A stretch of DNA of 64,000 nucleotides from Chitinivibrionales bacterium (lineage in GTDB: Bacteria > Fibrobacterota > Chitinivibrionia > Chitinivibrionales > WJKA01): NCBI GenBank assembly GCA_014728295.1, contig WJLW01000052.1:23582-87581 (forward strand), written 5' to 3'. Positions within the stretch are counted from its first letter, which is position 1, and each line of letters begins with the position of its first letter. The notes beneath the pieces were generated by a model. The model searched no databases, was not told the origin of the DNA, and worked only from the letters and a program-made list of their open reading frames with translations. This document shows positions 1-9,101 of this stretch, piece by piece. The position numbers and the translations under genes were made by a program.

Positions 1-1
1 G

Positions 2-1477
2 GATGATTTTGACAGTTCACTCACGCTTTTCACAAAGCTGTCTGCAACCGGCGGTGCGGTCATCGACTCCGGCGCAGGCTCATCAGGCCTGGTTACGTAT
101 TATCCGTTGAAGGACGGGACGTATCAATTCTACGCACAGGCCGTTGATCAGGCGGGTCTTGCCGATCCCACACCGCTTATCGATACGTTTGAAATATCCG
201 GTGCCACGCGTCACACGTTCTACGATACGTCCGGCTGGCATATGATGTCGGCGCCGGTTGCATCTTTGTCTGCCGATACCGTCAAGGCCGGCGGTCACCT
301 GTCGCACTGGGACGAGTCCGCTAATCCGCGCAATGTTTACGGATACTATACCCCCTCAACCGAAATAGCAACATTGCTCGCCGGCAAATCTTACTGGCGA
401 AAGTCAACCAATGCTTCGGCAATCGAATTAAACAGCAGCCAACTGCTTGACCGTAACACGTCGATCACGTTGCATCACGGTCAATACGGCTGGAATCAGG
501 TCGCCAATCCGTATGTCTATCCAATAAAACTGCAAACTCATCACACCCTGTGGAAATGGAATCCGGCAACAAAAGATTTTATACAGGCCGACAGCATTCT
601 GGAGCCCTGGCAGGGATACTGGGTTCTGGCCGACTCACAGGAAACGCTGCAGATTGAGGCAACGCCTTTTTTTGCAAACACGAAACTTGCCAAAACCAGG
701 AAAACTTTTTATGCTCAGCGCAATGACTGGCGCGTCCAGCTTGTCCTTTCCTGCTCGGAGAGCAAGGATGCCGATAATATCATTGGTTTCAGCCCCCAGG
801 CTAAAAACGGTTTTGATTTTCTGGACAAACCCGAACCGCCGCGCATGGATGATATCACTTACCTGTTCCTGCCGCATCCCGAATGGAAACGCACAATTAC
901 CGCCTATGCAAGCGACCTGCGAAAATGGTGGCGCAACGAAAATGTTTTCCAGGTAGGAGTAGCCAACAACGCCAGGCGCAAAAACAATGTGTCGCTTCGG
1001 GTCCTGGGCGTAGAAGACCTCCCCGACGTCTATCTCTTCCTTGCGAACAAAGACACCATATTCAAAATCGAACCGGATACCGATCATCCCCTGCGCGGCA
1101 CTCAGGACCTGCAATATCACACCATTTTTGCCACGAACAATTCAAGCTTTATCAACAGCTTCCCGCTCCGGTTTAAAATGCACGAGCCATTCCCCAATCC
1201 GTTCCGTCCTGTTGTCAACCTCAAATACACCCTGCCGTATCGCTGGGAAGACAACGGCATAATTAATCTGAAACCGTACAAGGTTTCGGTGATGATCTAT
1301 GATGTCAAGGGCCGCGTCGTAAGAACACTGGTTAATCGCAAGCAAAAACCCGGCACCTATCAAATCCCCTGGATGGGCAAAAGCAATTCCGGCCGCCTTG
1401 TTGCCACCGGATTTTATTTCATGAAGTTTAGCGCCGGCGAGCACAATGTCGTCAAGCGTTTGATAATGATGAAGTAA
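2..1477 (+). CDS. Secreted protein with FlgD-like/Por-type C-terminal domain (5' truncated)
   Basis: The reading frame is open to the first bases of the window, so the gene starts upstream and only its last ~491 residues are seen. The visible N-terminal part looks like the end of an Ig-like repeat (DGTYQFYAQAVDQAG). A middle region rich in Trp and Tyr follows, of no family I recognise. The last ~90 residues carry the PNPF motif followed by beta strands (VMIYDVKGRVVRTL, GFYFMKF), as in FlgD Ig-like and type IX secretion C-terminal domains of FCB bacteria. This suggests a cell-surface or exported protein whose tail is a sorting or anchoring signal. No enzymatic motif is visible in this part. 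The next gene follows after ~140 bp on the same strand. Confidence 0.8.
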   Translation, partial: DDFDSSLTLFTKLSATGGAVIDSGAGSSGLVTYYPLKDGTYQFYAQAVDQAGLADPTPLIDTFEISGATRHTFYDTSGWHMMSAPVASLSADTVKAGGHLSHWDESANPRNVYGYYTPSTEIATLLAGKSYWRKSTNASAIELNSSQLLDRNTSITLHHGQYGWNQVANPYVYPIKLQTHHTLWKWNPATKDFIQADSILEPWQGYWVLADSQETLQIEATPFFANTKLAKTRKTFYAQRNDWRVQLVLSCSESKDADNIIGFSPQAKNGFDFLDKPEPPRMDDITYLFLPHPEWKRTITAYASDLRKWWRNENVFQVGVANNARRKNNVSLRVLGVEDLPDVYLFLANKDTIFKIEPDTDHPLRGTQDLQYHTIFATNNSSFINSFPLRFKMHEPFPNPFRPVVNLKYTLPYRWEDNGIINLKPYKVSVMIYDVKGRVVRTLVNRKQKPGTYQIPWMGKSNSGRLVATGFYFMKFSAGEHNVVKRLIMMK

Positions 1478-1619
1478 TTCCACGTTTTGTACTTGGAAGC
1501 ACGTGTTAAATGTGTCATAATAATAAGTTGATCCGATTCTTATAATGAAAAGGCGTATTTGAGCATGAAATCGACCTTCGCTTATGAAAATCTCCGGGAT
1601 ACTCAACAAGACTGACTGT

Positions 1620-4358
1620 ATGATTCATCGAAAACAACTCCTGATGACGGCATTTGTGCTCATGGTTTTAAGCTTTATTCCCGCGTTGTATGCCCAGTCG
1701 GCGGTCGTGCCGGAAAAGGTAAAAATCACACAGATGCTGGGAAAAGTGGAAATTCGCAATCCCAAAACCGGTAAATGGCGTCCGGCGCGTGTCGGGCAGT
1801 ATGTAAGGTCCGGCTGGGATATACGCACGTACGTCGAGTCAAATGTCGAGCTGGAGTTTCAAACCGGAACGGTCGTCAAATCCGGTGAAAACAGCATTCT
1901 GACCGTATCCAAAGCACTGATTCACCGGCAAATGAATGCCACAAAAACCAATGTCAAGGTATCAACCGGACAGGTATGGGCAAATGTCAAGAAATTGTCT
2001 AATCGTAAATCGCAATTCGATTTTGAAACACCGACAGCCGTCGCTTCGATCAGGGGAACACGGCTGGGAATCAACGTGGGTAAAGGCAAAACCTCGGTTG
2101 ACGTATACGAAGGCAAAGTCATGGTAAAGGCCCGCGGCGCCGCCAAAGCATTTGCGGTCACAACAAAAATGAGAGCCGTCATCTCGAAGGGCAGTCGTGA
2201 CGTCGCGTTGAAGCAATTCAAAGATGAGGCGGGCCAGGATGCCCCGGTCGATCCATTTGTTGCAGATTCTCTGGCCGGCGACTCCCTTACGGTTGACAGC
2301 ACGGCACAGGATTCCATACGGGTCGATTCTCTCGCTGCTGACACCACCGTTGCAGACAGCATAGCTGCTGACTCGGCAACCCTTGCCGATTCTGTGGCAA
2401 CAGACAGCGCGACAGCGGATTCTGCGGCCATCGATACCGCCGCAGGTTACGCCGATAGTTCCGATGCGACCATCGATTCGCTGGCGGTCGATACAAGTGA
2501 TACCGACTCGATACCCGATCAGGGCTTTGGGGCCGACAGCTTGCCGGCGCAAGACAGCACCGCTGTTGCTCAACTTGACACAGCGGCGTCCGGCAGTGCG
2601 GCCGACACAACGCAAACGGGTCGGCTCTCCGACGACACGGTTTCGCAGTATGCGGCAAACGAATACGATACAGCCTCGCAAGATCACGACTCCCCGGCTC
2701 AATCAGCAACGGCACACACGGATACCACCGAAGATGATGCCGGCGGCAGCGCGGCGACGTTGACACTCTCGATTTTCGGCCCGGCGCCGAATGTCGTGAC
2801 AAATGAGCCGACCATTGTTGTAAAGGGTGCTGCAATTACGGGAGCGACGGTGGCGGTTGACGGTAAAGACGTTCCGGTTGGAGCAGACGGCACGTTTACC
2901 GGTATGGCGGATTTGCAGATCGGATTGAACATGATCGAAATTTCCGCCTCATATGAAAGCCAGAGCAAATCAACGGAGCACCCGGTTGAATACCGCCCTC
3001 CCCTTTCCCTGACGGTGGCCAACATTGCCGACAACATGCACGTTTCCACCGAAGAAATTGCCGTTGACGTCGAAGTAACCGAGGGCGCCGATTATTCGAT
3101 TAACGGTGCGGCGGGTGCTACGCATGTTACGCTCAGCCCCGGAGTAAATCTCATCGAAGTTAAAGCCTGGGACGCCTGGGACAATACGACACAAAAAACA
3201 TTCACCGTGACTTACGCCAAAACCGCGGCCCTGCTGTTGACCGTCGTTTCACCCACCGACGGCATAACCATTCATGAGCCGGTCATTCCGGTAAGCGGCA
3301 ATGTGACGCCGGGTGCAAAGGTTACGGTCAACGGCGTTACCGTTCCGGTAGCATCGGGCGGCAATTTCAATTACCGAATACCCATTCCCGATGAGGAACA
3401 GGAGTACACGGTTGAGATAATAGCTGAATTGGGTGACCAGGAGCAGAATGAATCCCGCAGTATTGCCTATGAACCGCCACGCCTGCCCATAACGCTGTCG
3501 GTTTCCTCGCCCTCGGACGGCGCAACCATTTCGCAAAAGTCAATCCGGGTCGTTGCGCGAACCAGTCCCGGGGCAACCGCAACAATTAACGGCAAGCCGG
3601 CCATGATCTCGCCAAGCGGTATCATCACCGGTGAGATTGCGGTAAGCGAACATGACATCGGCGATTTTGCAATCGACATTTCCGCCGATGACGGTTTTGA
3701 GGAAGTATCCAAATCGCTTTCGGTAACCATTTCCGGCTCGTCACCCCAGATCAATACGAGCGCCCCCTCGCTGGTGGTTCAGGGCATCGGCAGACAGGCA
3801 ACACGCAACGCAGACATAGCGGTACAAGTCCTTGATCGTACACCCGATGATCAAATTACTTTGACGATCGACAACAATGGCTCGAGTGAGAGCTATTCGC
3901 TCGATCCCGGCGGACGTGAACGCTTTGCGCTAGACGAAGGACAAAATTCATATCGCATTTACGCCAAAGACAATGCCGGTAATCAATCAAATGTTATCAG
4001 CGGCTCGATGTATTATCTCCCCGGCCCGCTGATAATCGACATAAACGAGCCCGGAGACAATCCCTACGAAATAGACGATTTGCCGCCTATGCCGAGAGAT
4101 CCGCGCACCTTGAGCAGGTTGGTGCCCAGGCTCGATGTAGAAATCGAAATAGACGACGGCATAAACAATGTTCCGGCGACAATAAAATATTGCCGGCTCA
4201 TCGGCCCCGGAGCCAATCTGCAGCTTGTCGATAATAAAGACTACACTTTCAAGGGAACAATTACTCTGGCGCGCGGGGCCAGTGTGTACAAAATTGTTGT
4301 CGAAGATATCGCCGGCAATAAGGTGATTGAGGATTTTCAGGTTATTGTGGGAGAATGA
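1620..4358 (+). CDS. FecR-domain secreted protein with Asp/Ser-rich linker and Ig-like repeats
   Basis: A start at 1620 gives a clean signal peptide (MIHRKQLLMTAFVLMVLSF... cut near YAQS). An in-frame ATG at 1584 would add 12 residues, and neither start has a clear ribosome site. After the signal comes a FecR domain (about residues 30-140, with the VKVSTGQVWANV and ASIRGTRLG strands), then ~165 residues dominated by short ADS/TDS repeats. About five Ig-like or glucodextranase-B-like repeats follow, each opening with a strand such as LTLSIFGP or LLLTVVSPTDG and ending in NLIEV or NMIEI. It has no transmembrane helix or kinase-type FecR partner, so it is unlikely to be a classic anti-sigma factor. 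A role as an envelope or surface structural protein is more likely, but its function is unknown. Confidence 0.85.
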   Translation: MIHRKQLLMTAFVLMVLSFIPALYAQSAVVPEKVKITQMLGKVEIRNPKTGKWRPARVGQYVRSGWDIRTYVESNVELEFQTGTVVKSGENSILTVSKALIHRQMNATKTNVKVSTGQVWANVKKLSNRKSQFDFETPTAVASIRGTRLGINVGKGKTSVDVYEGKVMVKARGAAKAFAVTTKMRAVISKGSRDVALKQFKDEAGQDAPVDPFVADSLAGDSLTVDSTAQDSIRVDSLAADTTVADSIAADSATLADSVATDSATADSAAIDTAAGYADSSDATIDSLAVDTSDTDSIPDQGFGADSLPAQDSTAVAQLDTAASGSAADTTQTGRLSDDTVSQYAANEYDTASQDHDSPAQSATAHTDTTEDDAGGSAATLTLSIFGPAPNVVTNEPTIVVKGAAITGATVAVDGKDVPVGADGTFTGMADLQIGLNMIEISASYESQSKSTEHPVEYRPPLSLTVANIADNMHVSTEEIAVDVEVTEGADYSINGAAGATHVTLSPGVNLIEVKAWDAWDNTTQKTFTVTYAKTAALLLTVVSPTDGITIHEPVIPVSGNVTPGAKVTVNGVTVPVASGGNFNYRIPIPDEEQEYTVEIIAELGDQEQNESRSIAYEPPRLPITLSVSSPSDGATISQKSIRVVARTSPGATATINGKPAMISPSGIITGEIAVSEHDIGDFAIDISADDGFEEVSKSLSVTISGSSPQINTSAPSLVVQGIGRQATRNADIAVQVLDRTPDDQITLTIDNNGSSESYSLDPGGRERFALDEGQNSYRIYAKDNAGNQSNVISGSMYYLPGPLIIDINEPGDNPYEIDDLPPMPRDPRTLSRLVPRLDVEIEIDDGINNVPATIKYCRLIGPGANLQLVDNKDYTFKGTITLARGASVYKIVVEDIAGNKVIEDFQVIVGE
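2250..2750 (+). repeat. Low-complexity coding repeat, Asp-Ser/Ala-Asp-Ser units
   Basis: Inside the FecR gene, ~165 codons encode irregular 4-6 residue units such as ADS, VDS, TDS and ADT, with almost no hydrophobic or basic residues. This should be a long, acidic, disordered linker between the FecR domain and the Ig-like repeats. Long antisense reading frames here are by-products of the biased codons. Confidence 0.8.
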
Positions 4359-4542
4359 CGTTAAACGATGCCGTTTTTTGCACGTCAGATTTAACGCACA
4401 GAGCACTTCAAGCATAATCTCTTTTACCACCAGTGTCCCCGAACCGCAACATTAAGCCTGATCGATTTGAGTGTGCTGGGTCTGGCATTCGTTAGCAATC
4501 GCAAGCGCCGCTAAAACTATATTTGCTTCTTTTGTGCACAAC

Positions 4543-4573
4543 AAAAGCCTTCTCAATCGAGAGGGCTTTTTTT
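4543..4573 (+). terminator. Rho-independent terminator
   Basis: A 12-bp stem (4543-4554 with 4559-4570, one G-U pair), an AATC tetraloop and a run of seven T on the plus strand. It lies between the converging FecR-protein and mazG genes. The minus strand has only a short, broken T run, so termination is strongest for plus-strand transcripts. Confidence 0.75.
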
Positions 4574-4597
4574 ATGCCTGAGCGGCGATGGTGTTTG

Positions 4598-5377
4598 CTA
4601 TCCTACGGCGCGCTTGCTTCGTTCCCAGAATTCATCCAATTCCTTCAGCGATGCTTCTTGGATATCCCGATGCGACGCGGCATAATTATCCTCGATATAG
4701 CGGAAACGCCTGATAAATTTTTTCACCGTTAGACGCAAGGCATCTTCGGCACAGATCTTTTTGTGCCGGGCGACATTGACTAATGCAAAAAATATATCTC
4801 CCAGCTCTTCCTCTGCATGGTGGATGTCGCCTTTCTCGACAGCCTCGCGGAACTCAGCGAACTCTTCCTCGACCTTATCGAGCACCGGCCCCATGTCATC
4901 CCAGTCAAATCCGACCTTGGCGACCCGCCGCTGCACCTTCTCCGCCCGAAACAATGCCGGCAATGCTTGAGGGATACCGTCAACGAGATATTTCCGGTCC
5001 TGCTTGCTTTTTTCACCGCGCTTGATCTCTTCCCAGTTTTTAATTACTTCTCCTGATCCGGCGACGGTTGTATCGCCAAAAACGTGGGGATGGCGGCGGA
5101 TGAGTTTTTCGTTGATCTCCCGGGCCACATCTTCGATATCAAAGCGGCCCTCATCCTTTGCGATCTGGGAGTGCAGAACCACCTGCAGCAGGATGTCGCC
5201 CAGCTCTTCCTGCATTTTGTGCTTGTCATTTTCTTCAACGGCTTCGAAATACTCGTAAGCCTCGTCAAGCAAGCAGGAGAGGATGCTTTTATTGGTTTGC
5301 TCTTTGTCCCACGGACAGCCGTTGGGACCGCGCAGCGTGGCGACAATGTCGATGAATCTGTCCAGTTCGGTTGGCAT
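4598..5377 (-). CDS. mazG: Nucleoside triphosphate pyrophosphohydrolase MazG
   Basis: This 259-residue protein has the two-domain layout of E. coli-type MazG. The N-terminal domain has LRGPNGCPWDKEQT, then DEAYEYFEAVE and EELGDILLQVVLHSQ, the acidic metal-binding EExxE...ExxD pattern. A second, degenerate copy follows (EEEFAEFREAV, EEELGDIFFALVNVARH). The family hydrolyses NTPs and dNTPs to NMP and pyrophosphate, cleaning the nucleotide pool. The length is normal and the key acidic residues are present. It stands alone, downstream of the YciO-like gene on the same strand with a ~200-bp gap in which I see no gene. Confidence 0.95.
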   Translation of the reverse strand: MPTELDRFIDIVATLRGPNGCPWDKEQTNKSILSCLLDEAYEYFEAVEENDKHKMQEELGDILLQVVLHSQIAKDEGRFDIEDVAREINEKLIRRHPHVFGDTTVAGSGEVIKNWEEIKRGEKSKQDRKYLVDGIPQALPALFRAEKVQRRVAKVGFDWDDMGPVLDKVEEEFAEFREAVEKGDIHHAEEELGDIFFALVNVARHKKICAEDALRLTVKKFIRRFRYIEDNYAASHRDIQEASLKELDEFWERSKRAVG

Positions 5378-5579
5378 TTGTTTCCTCCGGGGAATCTCAA
5401 TTCTCCCGGCTTCGACGGGACCAATTGACTCACTCCATTAGTACAAGAATTCTTTGAAAAATAGTTGTTGATCAGTTGTCGGAGAACGGAATAGGGGACG
5501 GTGGTTTTTTAATAGTTTAACTTGAACTCTTCTATTAACCTCTCACCTGCTGAAAGCATATTCGCGTCCCCATACCCTA

Positions 5580-6188
5580 CTAATCCTCCCATGCTCCTTT
5601 CCCCTGACGGACGATGTGCGGTATTTCCCCGGTTAAATCGACGATCGTTGAACCGAAGGGGTCGGAAAGGGAGCCTACGTCAAGCATGACGTCGACCTCG
5701 TTGAGCACTGCGGGACGCACTTCATCAGGATCACCGCGTCGCGAACCGGGGAGCTTGATCGACGTATTCGCCAGAGCTTCGTCCAGCTTCTGCACCAACT
5801 GCAAAACAACCTGGTGATCGGGCATGCGAATGCCGACGGTACGCCGCTTGGCGGCAACTTTTTTTGGAACGTAGTTAGTTGCTTCCAGAATAAAGGTAAA
5901 TGGTCCGGGCAGGTAGCGTTTCATCAGCTTGAAATGCTGGTTGCTCATACGTGCATATTTGGCAATCTGTGCAAAATCGCAGCAGATATACGAAAAAAGG
6001 CGCTTCTTGTCTTTTTCGAGCAATCGGCCGATTTTATTTATCGCCTTGGGATTACTTGCGCAGGCGCCCATGCCATACACGGTATCGGTCGGATACACGC
6101 AGATGCCGTCCCTGTTTTTCAGGATGCCGACAACCTGATCAAGAAAGCGCTCCTGCGGATTATCAGGATGTATTTCGAGATGAATCAT
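5580..6188 (-). CDS. Sua5/YciO/YrdC-family protein (YciO-like)
   Basis: The start at 6188 (MIHLEIHPDNPQ) is preferred over the longer frame to 6236, because it falls 17 bp after the upstream gene's stop and matches the usual YciO N-terminus. The YPTDTVYGMG loop, KRLFSYIC, a PGPFTFIL strand and RRTVGIRMPD are characteristic. The YrdC fold binds ATP, threonine and bicarbonate to make threonylcarbamoyl-AMP for the tRNA t6A modification. The sequence looks closer to the YciO branch, where that activity is weak or uncertain. There is no C-terminal Sua5 domain (202 aa). It probably shares a transcript with the deacetylase-family gene upstream. Confidence 0.88.
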   Translation of the reverse strand: MIHLEIHPDNPQERFLDQVVGILKNRDGICVYPTDTVYGMGACASNPKAINKIGRLLEKDKKRLFSYICCDFAQIAKYARMSNQHFKLMKRYLPGPFTFILEATNYVPKKVAAKRRTVGIRMPDHQVVLQLVQKLDEALANTSIKLPGSRRGDPDEVRPAVLNEVDVMLDVGSLSDPFGSTIVDLTGEIPHIVRQGKGAWED

Positions 6189-6204
6189 GGCGATTGAAAA
6201 TAAA

Positions 6205-7155
6205 TCAATTCGTCTGCAGCGCATTGAGGTGTGCATTCACTGCGCTTGCCAGCCCTTGCGGATTGTACCCGCCCTCAAGAATCGAAACCAGACGTTTGTT
6301 GCTATGCGTTCGCGCAATATCCAGAGCAATTTCGGTCAATCTGACAAATCCGGTGTCGGTAATCTGAAAATTGCCGAGATAATCTTTTTCCCGGCTGTCG
6401 AATCCTGCCGAAACAAGCACGAAATCCGGTTTGAAATCCAGCTCATCCAGACGCTGAAACAGCCTTGTTTCCCACATATGAAGTACTTCTCTATCCCCCG
6501 AAAAAAAATCGAGTGGAATGCTGAGGTTATAACCAAGGCCCCCGCCTGCGCCATTGCGGTCGGCGAATCCGGTTCCGGGATAGGTGTAAAGCGCGTGAGT
6601 CGAGAAAAAGAAAACCGTGGGATCATGGTAGAAGGCCCATTCGGTGCCATTGCCATGATGAAAATCCCAGTCCAGAATCAAAATATTGCGGAAGCCGCAT
6701 ACCCGCTGAGCATATCGGGCGGCAATAGCGATGTTGTTGAGAAAGCAGAATCCCTGTCCCTCACCATATGCTTCGTAATGAGCGCCATTGTTGTGCGCAT
6801 GGTGTCCCGGCGGACGCACCGCGCAGAAGGCATTGGTGAGTTCCCCTTGTGCCACGGCCCTCACAGCAGCAAGGACAGCGGCGACAGCAAGGGGCGCAAC
6901 GTTTCCGGTGATATCCATTGCGAGTACCGATTCGATATGATCGTCACTGTGGATTTGCCTGACGGCGTCAAGAATTTCTTTTTCGTCACCCGATGCGTGG
7001 ACCTTTGGCAATTCATCCATCAAACCGGTATCCAGAAGCATCTGCTTCACGGCTTGCAAGCGTATCGGCGCTTCGGGATGCCCCGGGGAGAGCGTATGTC
7101 GAATGAAATCATCCTCAAAGACAAGTCCGGTTCCCGGCAGTGGACGTTCAATCAC
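6205..7155 (-). CDS. Histone deacetylase / acetylpolyamine amidohydrolase family protein
   Basis: A 316-residue arginase-fold zinc hydrolase. The visible active-site motifs are RPPGHHA (twin His), DWDFHHGNGT (zinc Asp and His), SAGFDSREKD (second zinc Asp) and EGGYNP, with a Tyr in LGYNLSIPLD nearby. This is the class II HDAC-like bacterial group, which removes acetyl groups from lysine, acetylpolyamines or related amides. The substrate cannot be read from sequence. It is cytoplasmic, with no signal peptide. The stop lies 17 bp before the YciO-like start, so the two are likely cotranscribed. All catalytic residues are present, so it should be active. Confidence 0.92.
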   Translation of the reverse strand: MIERPLPGTGLVFEDDFIRHTLSPGHPEAPIRLQAVKQMLLDTGLMDELPKVHASGDEKEILDAVRQIHSDDHIESVLAMDITGNVAPLAVAAVLAAVRAVAQGELTNAFCAVRPPGHHAHNNGAHYEAYGEGQGFCFLNNIAIAARYAQRVCGFRNILILDWDFHHGNGTEWAFYHDPTVFFFSTHALYTYPGTGFADRNGAGGGLGYNLSIPLDFFSGDREVLHMWETRLFQRLDELDFKPDFVLVSAGFDSREKDYLGNFQITDTGFVRLTEIALDIARTHSNKRLVSILEGGYNPQGLASAVNAHLNALQTN

Positions 7156-7276
7156 GGAATACCGATCCTTTTCTTATGGAACCAAATAAAGTATAATAGT
7201 AATGCATTCCATGAATGCAAAAATAATTTACATTTCGGATTGGTGCAGCGAACCGTTTTTTCTGCGGAGTTTACCT

Positions 7277-7615
7277 ATGGCTTTGACGATCCATGTGACC
7301 AAGCACAAAGAAGTGCCGCTTATACAGCTTCAAGGCAGAATCGTCGATCTGGACGTAAAAAAGTTCTCTCAGAAGATGGAAAAAATCTACAGCAAAAAGC
7401 CACTGAAAATCGTTATTGATCTGTCAAAAGCCAATTTCATCGACAGTCACGGCCTGGGAGTGCTGGTTTATTACCACACTTTGCAGGGCCAGGACAATCA
7501 CCAGTTGCTCGTGCTCAACACCAATCAGACCGATACCTCATACCTGCACCGGCTGTTCGACCTCACCAATCTCTATAAAGTGATACCGGTGATTGCATCG
7601 CTGGATTACGTATAG
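7277..7615 (+). CDS. STAS-domain protein (anti-anti-sigma factor-like)
   Basis: The start at 7277 is chosen over 7202 because a GGAG ribosome site lies 7 bp upstream and the resulting 112 residues cover exactly one STAS domain. The conserved loop FIDSHGLGVL carries the Ser (about residue 57) that partner kinases phosphorylate in SpoIIAA/RsbV-type proteins. The core strand KIVIDLSKANF precedes it. Such proteins bind anti-sigma kinases and release sigma factors, or act in other partner-switching circuits. No kinase or phosphatase partner is nearby, so the partner must lie elsewhere. It converges with dapL. Confidence 0.88.
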   Translation: MALTIHVTKHKEVPLIQLQGRIVDLDVKKFSQKMEKIYSKKPLKIVIDLSKANFIDSHGLGVLVYYHTLQGQDNHQLLVLNTNQTDTSYLHRLFDLTNLYKVIPVIASLDYV

Positions 7616-7625
7616 TTTCAGATAA

Positions 7626-7642
7626 TGCAATAATCTATTGCA
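7626..7642. terminator. Small hairpin between converging genes
   Basis: A perfect 7-bp inverted repeat (TGCAATA, 3-nt loop, TATTGCA) fills the short gap between the STAS gene and dapL. It is AT-rich and lacks a T run on either strand, so it is a weak candidate for a shared terminator. Confidence 0.3.
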
Positions 7643-7654
7643 GGCGAATGATAC

Positions 7655-8878
7655 TTACTTCAAGGCATTTTCGATACGCTGCATTGCCTTTTCTACATTT
7701 TCGTGGCTATTGAACGCGCTGAGGCGAATGTAGCCTTCTCCGCACTTGCCGAATCCGCTTCCGGGCGTGCAGACAACCCCGGCCTTATTAAGCAGGTTAT
7801 CAAAAAATGCCCACGAGTCGGTTCCGGTTTTGATCCAGATATAGGGAGAGTTTACGCCGCCAACCCAGGTATAGCCGAGTTCGGTCATTTTGCTGCTGAT
7901 CAAGGCCGCATTTTTCAGGTAGTAGTCTGATAATTCTTTCACCTGTTCCTGTCCGGCAACCGAATAGACGGCCTCGGCGGCACGTTGCACCGGATATGAT
8001 ACACCATTGAACTTCGTCGCGTGGCGGCGATTCCAAAGCAGGTGAAGGGGTTGCGCATTTCCCTGCGAATCATAAGCCATACATTCTTTTGGCACAATTG
8101 TATAAGCGCAACGGGTTCCGGTAAACCCCGCAGTTTTGGAGAAGCTGCGGAACTCGACAGCCACTTCGCGGGCGCCCGCTATTTCGTAAATGCTCTGCGG
8201 CAGCGAATCATCGCGAATAAATGCGGCATAGGCAGCATCGAACAGGATCAGCGCCTTGTTTTCTCCGGCATAATCAACCCATTGTTTCAGTTGAGCTTTT
8301 GTTGCGGCTGCCCCGGTCGGGTTGTTCGGGAAACAGAGGTAGATTAAATCAACTTTTGCCTCAGGCGGCTCGGGAACAAAGTTGTTGTTCTCGGTCGATT
8401 CGAGATAGGTCAATCCCTGATAGCGCCCCTCCTGCCAGGTACCGGTGCGACCGGCCATGACGTTCGTATCGACATAGACGGGATACACCGGATCGGGAAC
8501 CGCAATCGCAACGTCCTGTCCGAAAAGCTCTTGTATATTGCCGGAGTCGCATTTGGCGCCGTCGGATACAAAAACCTCATCGGCCGCAACCTCTGCCCCC
8601 CGCGCCTGAAAATCAACCTGGGCGATTTTTTCGCGCAGAAAAGCATATCCCTGCTCGGGGCCGTATCCGCGAAATGTGGCATCCTCGGCCATCTCGTCAA
8701 CTGCTTTGTGAAGCGCATCGATACACACCGACGGCAGCGCCCGGGTGACATCCCCGATACCCAGCTTGATGATATCCTGATCGGGATGCGCTTCCTGAAA
8801 AGCTGCGACTCTTTTGCCAATATCAGAGAAAAGGTAGGAGGCCTGCAATTTGAGGTAATTTTCATTGATGAGGATCAT
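7655..8878 (-). CDS. dapL: LL-diaminopimelate aminotransferase DapL
   Basis: A 407-residue fold-type I PLP aminotransferase. Diagnostic stretches are [43 protein letters not shown] and the PLP lysine in [12 protein letters not shown]. The GDVTR and DGAKCD signatures set DapL apart from other class I/II aminotransferases. It converts tetrahydrodipicolinate directly to LL-diaminopimelate with glutamate, bypassing the DapC/D/E succinylase route for lysine and peptidoglycan. An AGGAG site sits 7 bp before the ATG. It is monocistronic here, with no other dap gene in view. DapL is typical of Chlamydiae, Spirochaetes, FCB lineages and plants, which fits the inferred origin. Confidence 0.96.
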   Translation of the reverse strand: MILINENYLKLQASYLFSDIGKRVAAFQEAHPDQDIIKLGIGDVTRALPSVCIDALHKAVDEMAEDATFRGYGPEQGYAFLREKIAQVDFQARGAEVAADEVFVSDGAKCDSGNIQELFGQDVAIAVPDPVYPVYVDTNVMAGRTGTWQEGRYQGLTYLESTENNNFVPEPPEAKVDLIYLCFPNNPTGAAATKAQLKQWVDYAGENKALILFDAAYAAFIRDDSLPQSIYEIAGAREVAVEFRSFSKTAGFTGTRCAYTIVPKECMAYDSQGNAQPLHLLWNRRHATKFNGVSYPVQRAAEAVYSVAGQEQVKELSDYYLKNAALISSKMTELGYTWVGGVNSPYIWIKTGTDSWAFFDNLLNKAGVVCTPGSGFGKCGEGYIRLSAFNSHENVEKAMQRIENALK

Positions 8879-9101
8879 GGTACGACTCCTGAATGCTAAA
8901 AATGAGTTGAAACAAGCTACAAATGATACATAATCGCAAAAGTGATGTCAATGAATCCGGCTTTTCGTAGCTGAATGCTTGTCAGCAAAGTTATTTTAGT
9001 AGGCTGAAAGTAAAATGCACTCTGGAGTCGGGGAGCACTGCGTGTCGCGCGGGAGATTTCCCGATTCTCTGCGACTCTGCCTCACCAACCAAGGAGGAAA
9101 T

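Noticed and set aside
1962..2835. Several minus-strand frames of 169-246 codons
   Set aside because: They lie opposite the Asp/Ser/Ala repeat of the FecR protein, where skewed codons keep all frames open.
6187..7419. 410-codon open frame on the plus strand
   Set aside because: It lies opposite the deacetylase-family gene, whose metal and His motifs are all conserved; the plus-strand product has no family pattern.
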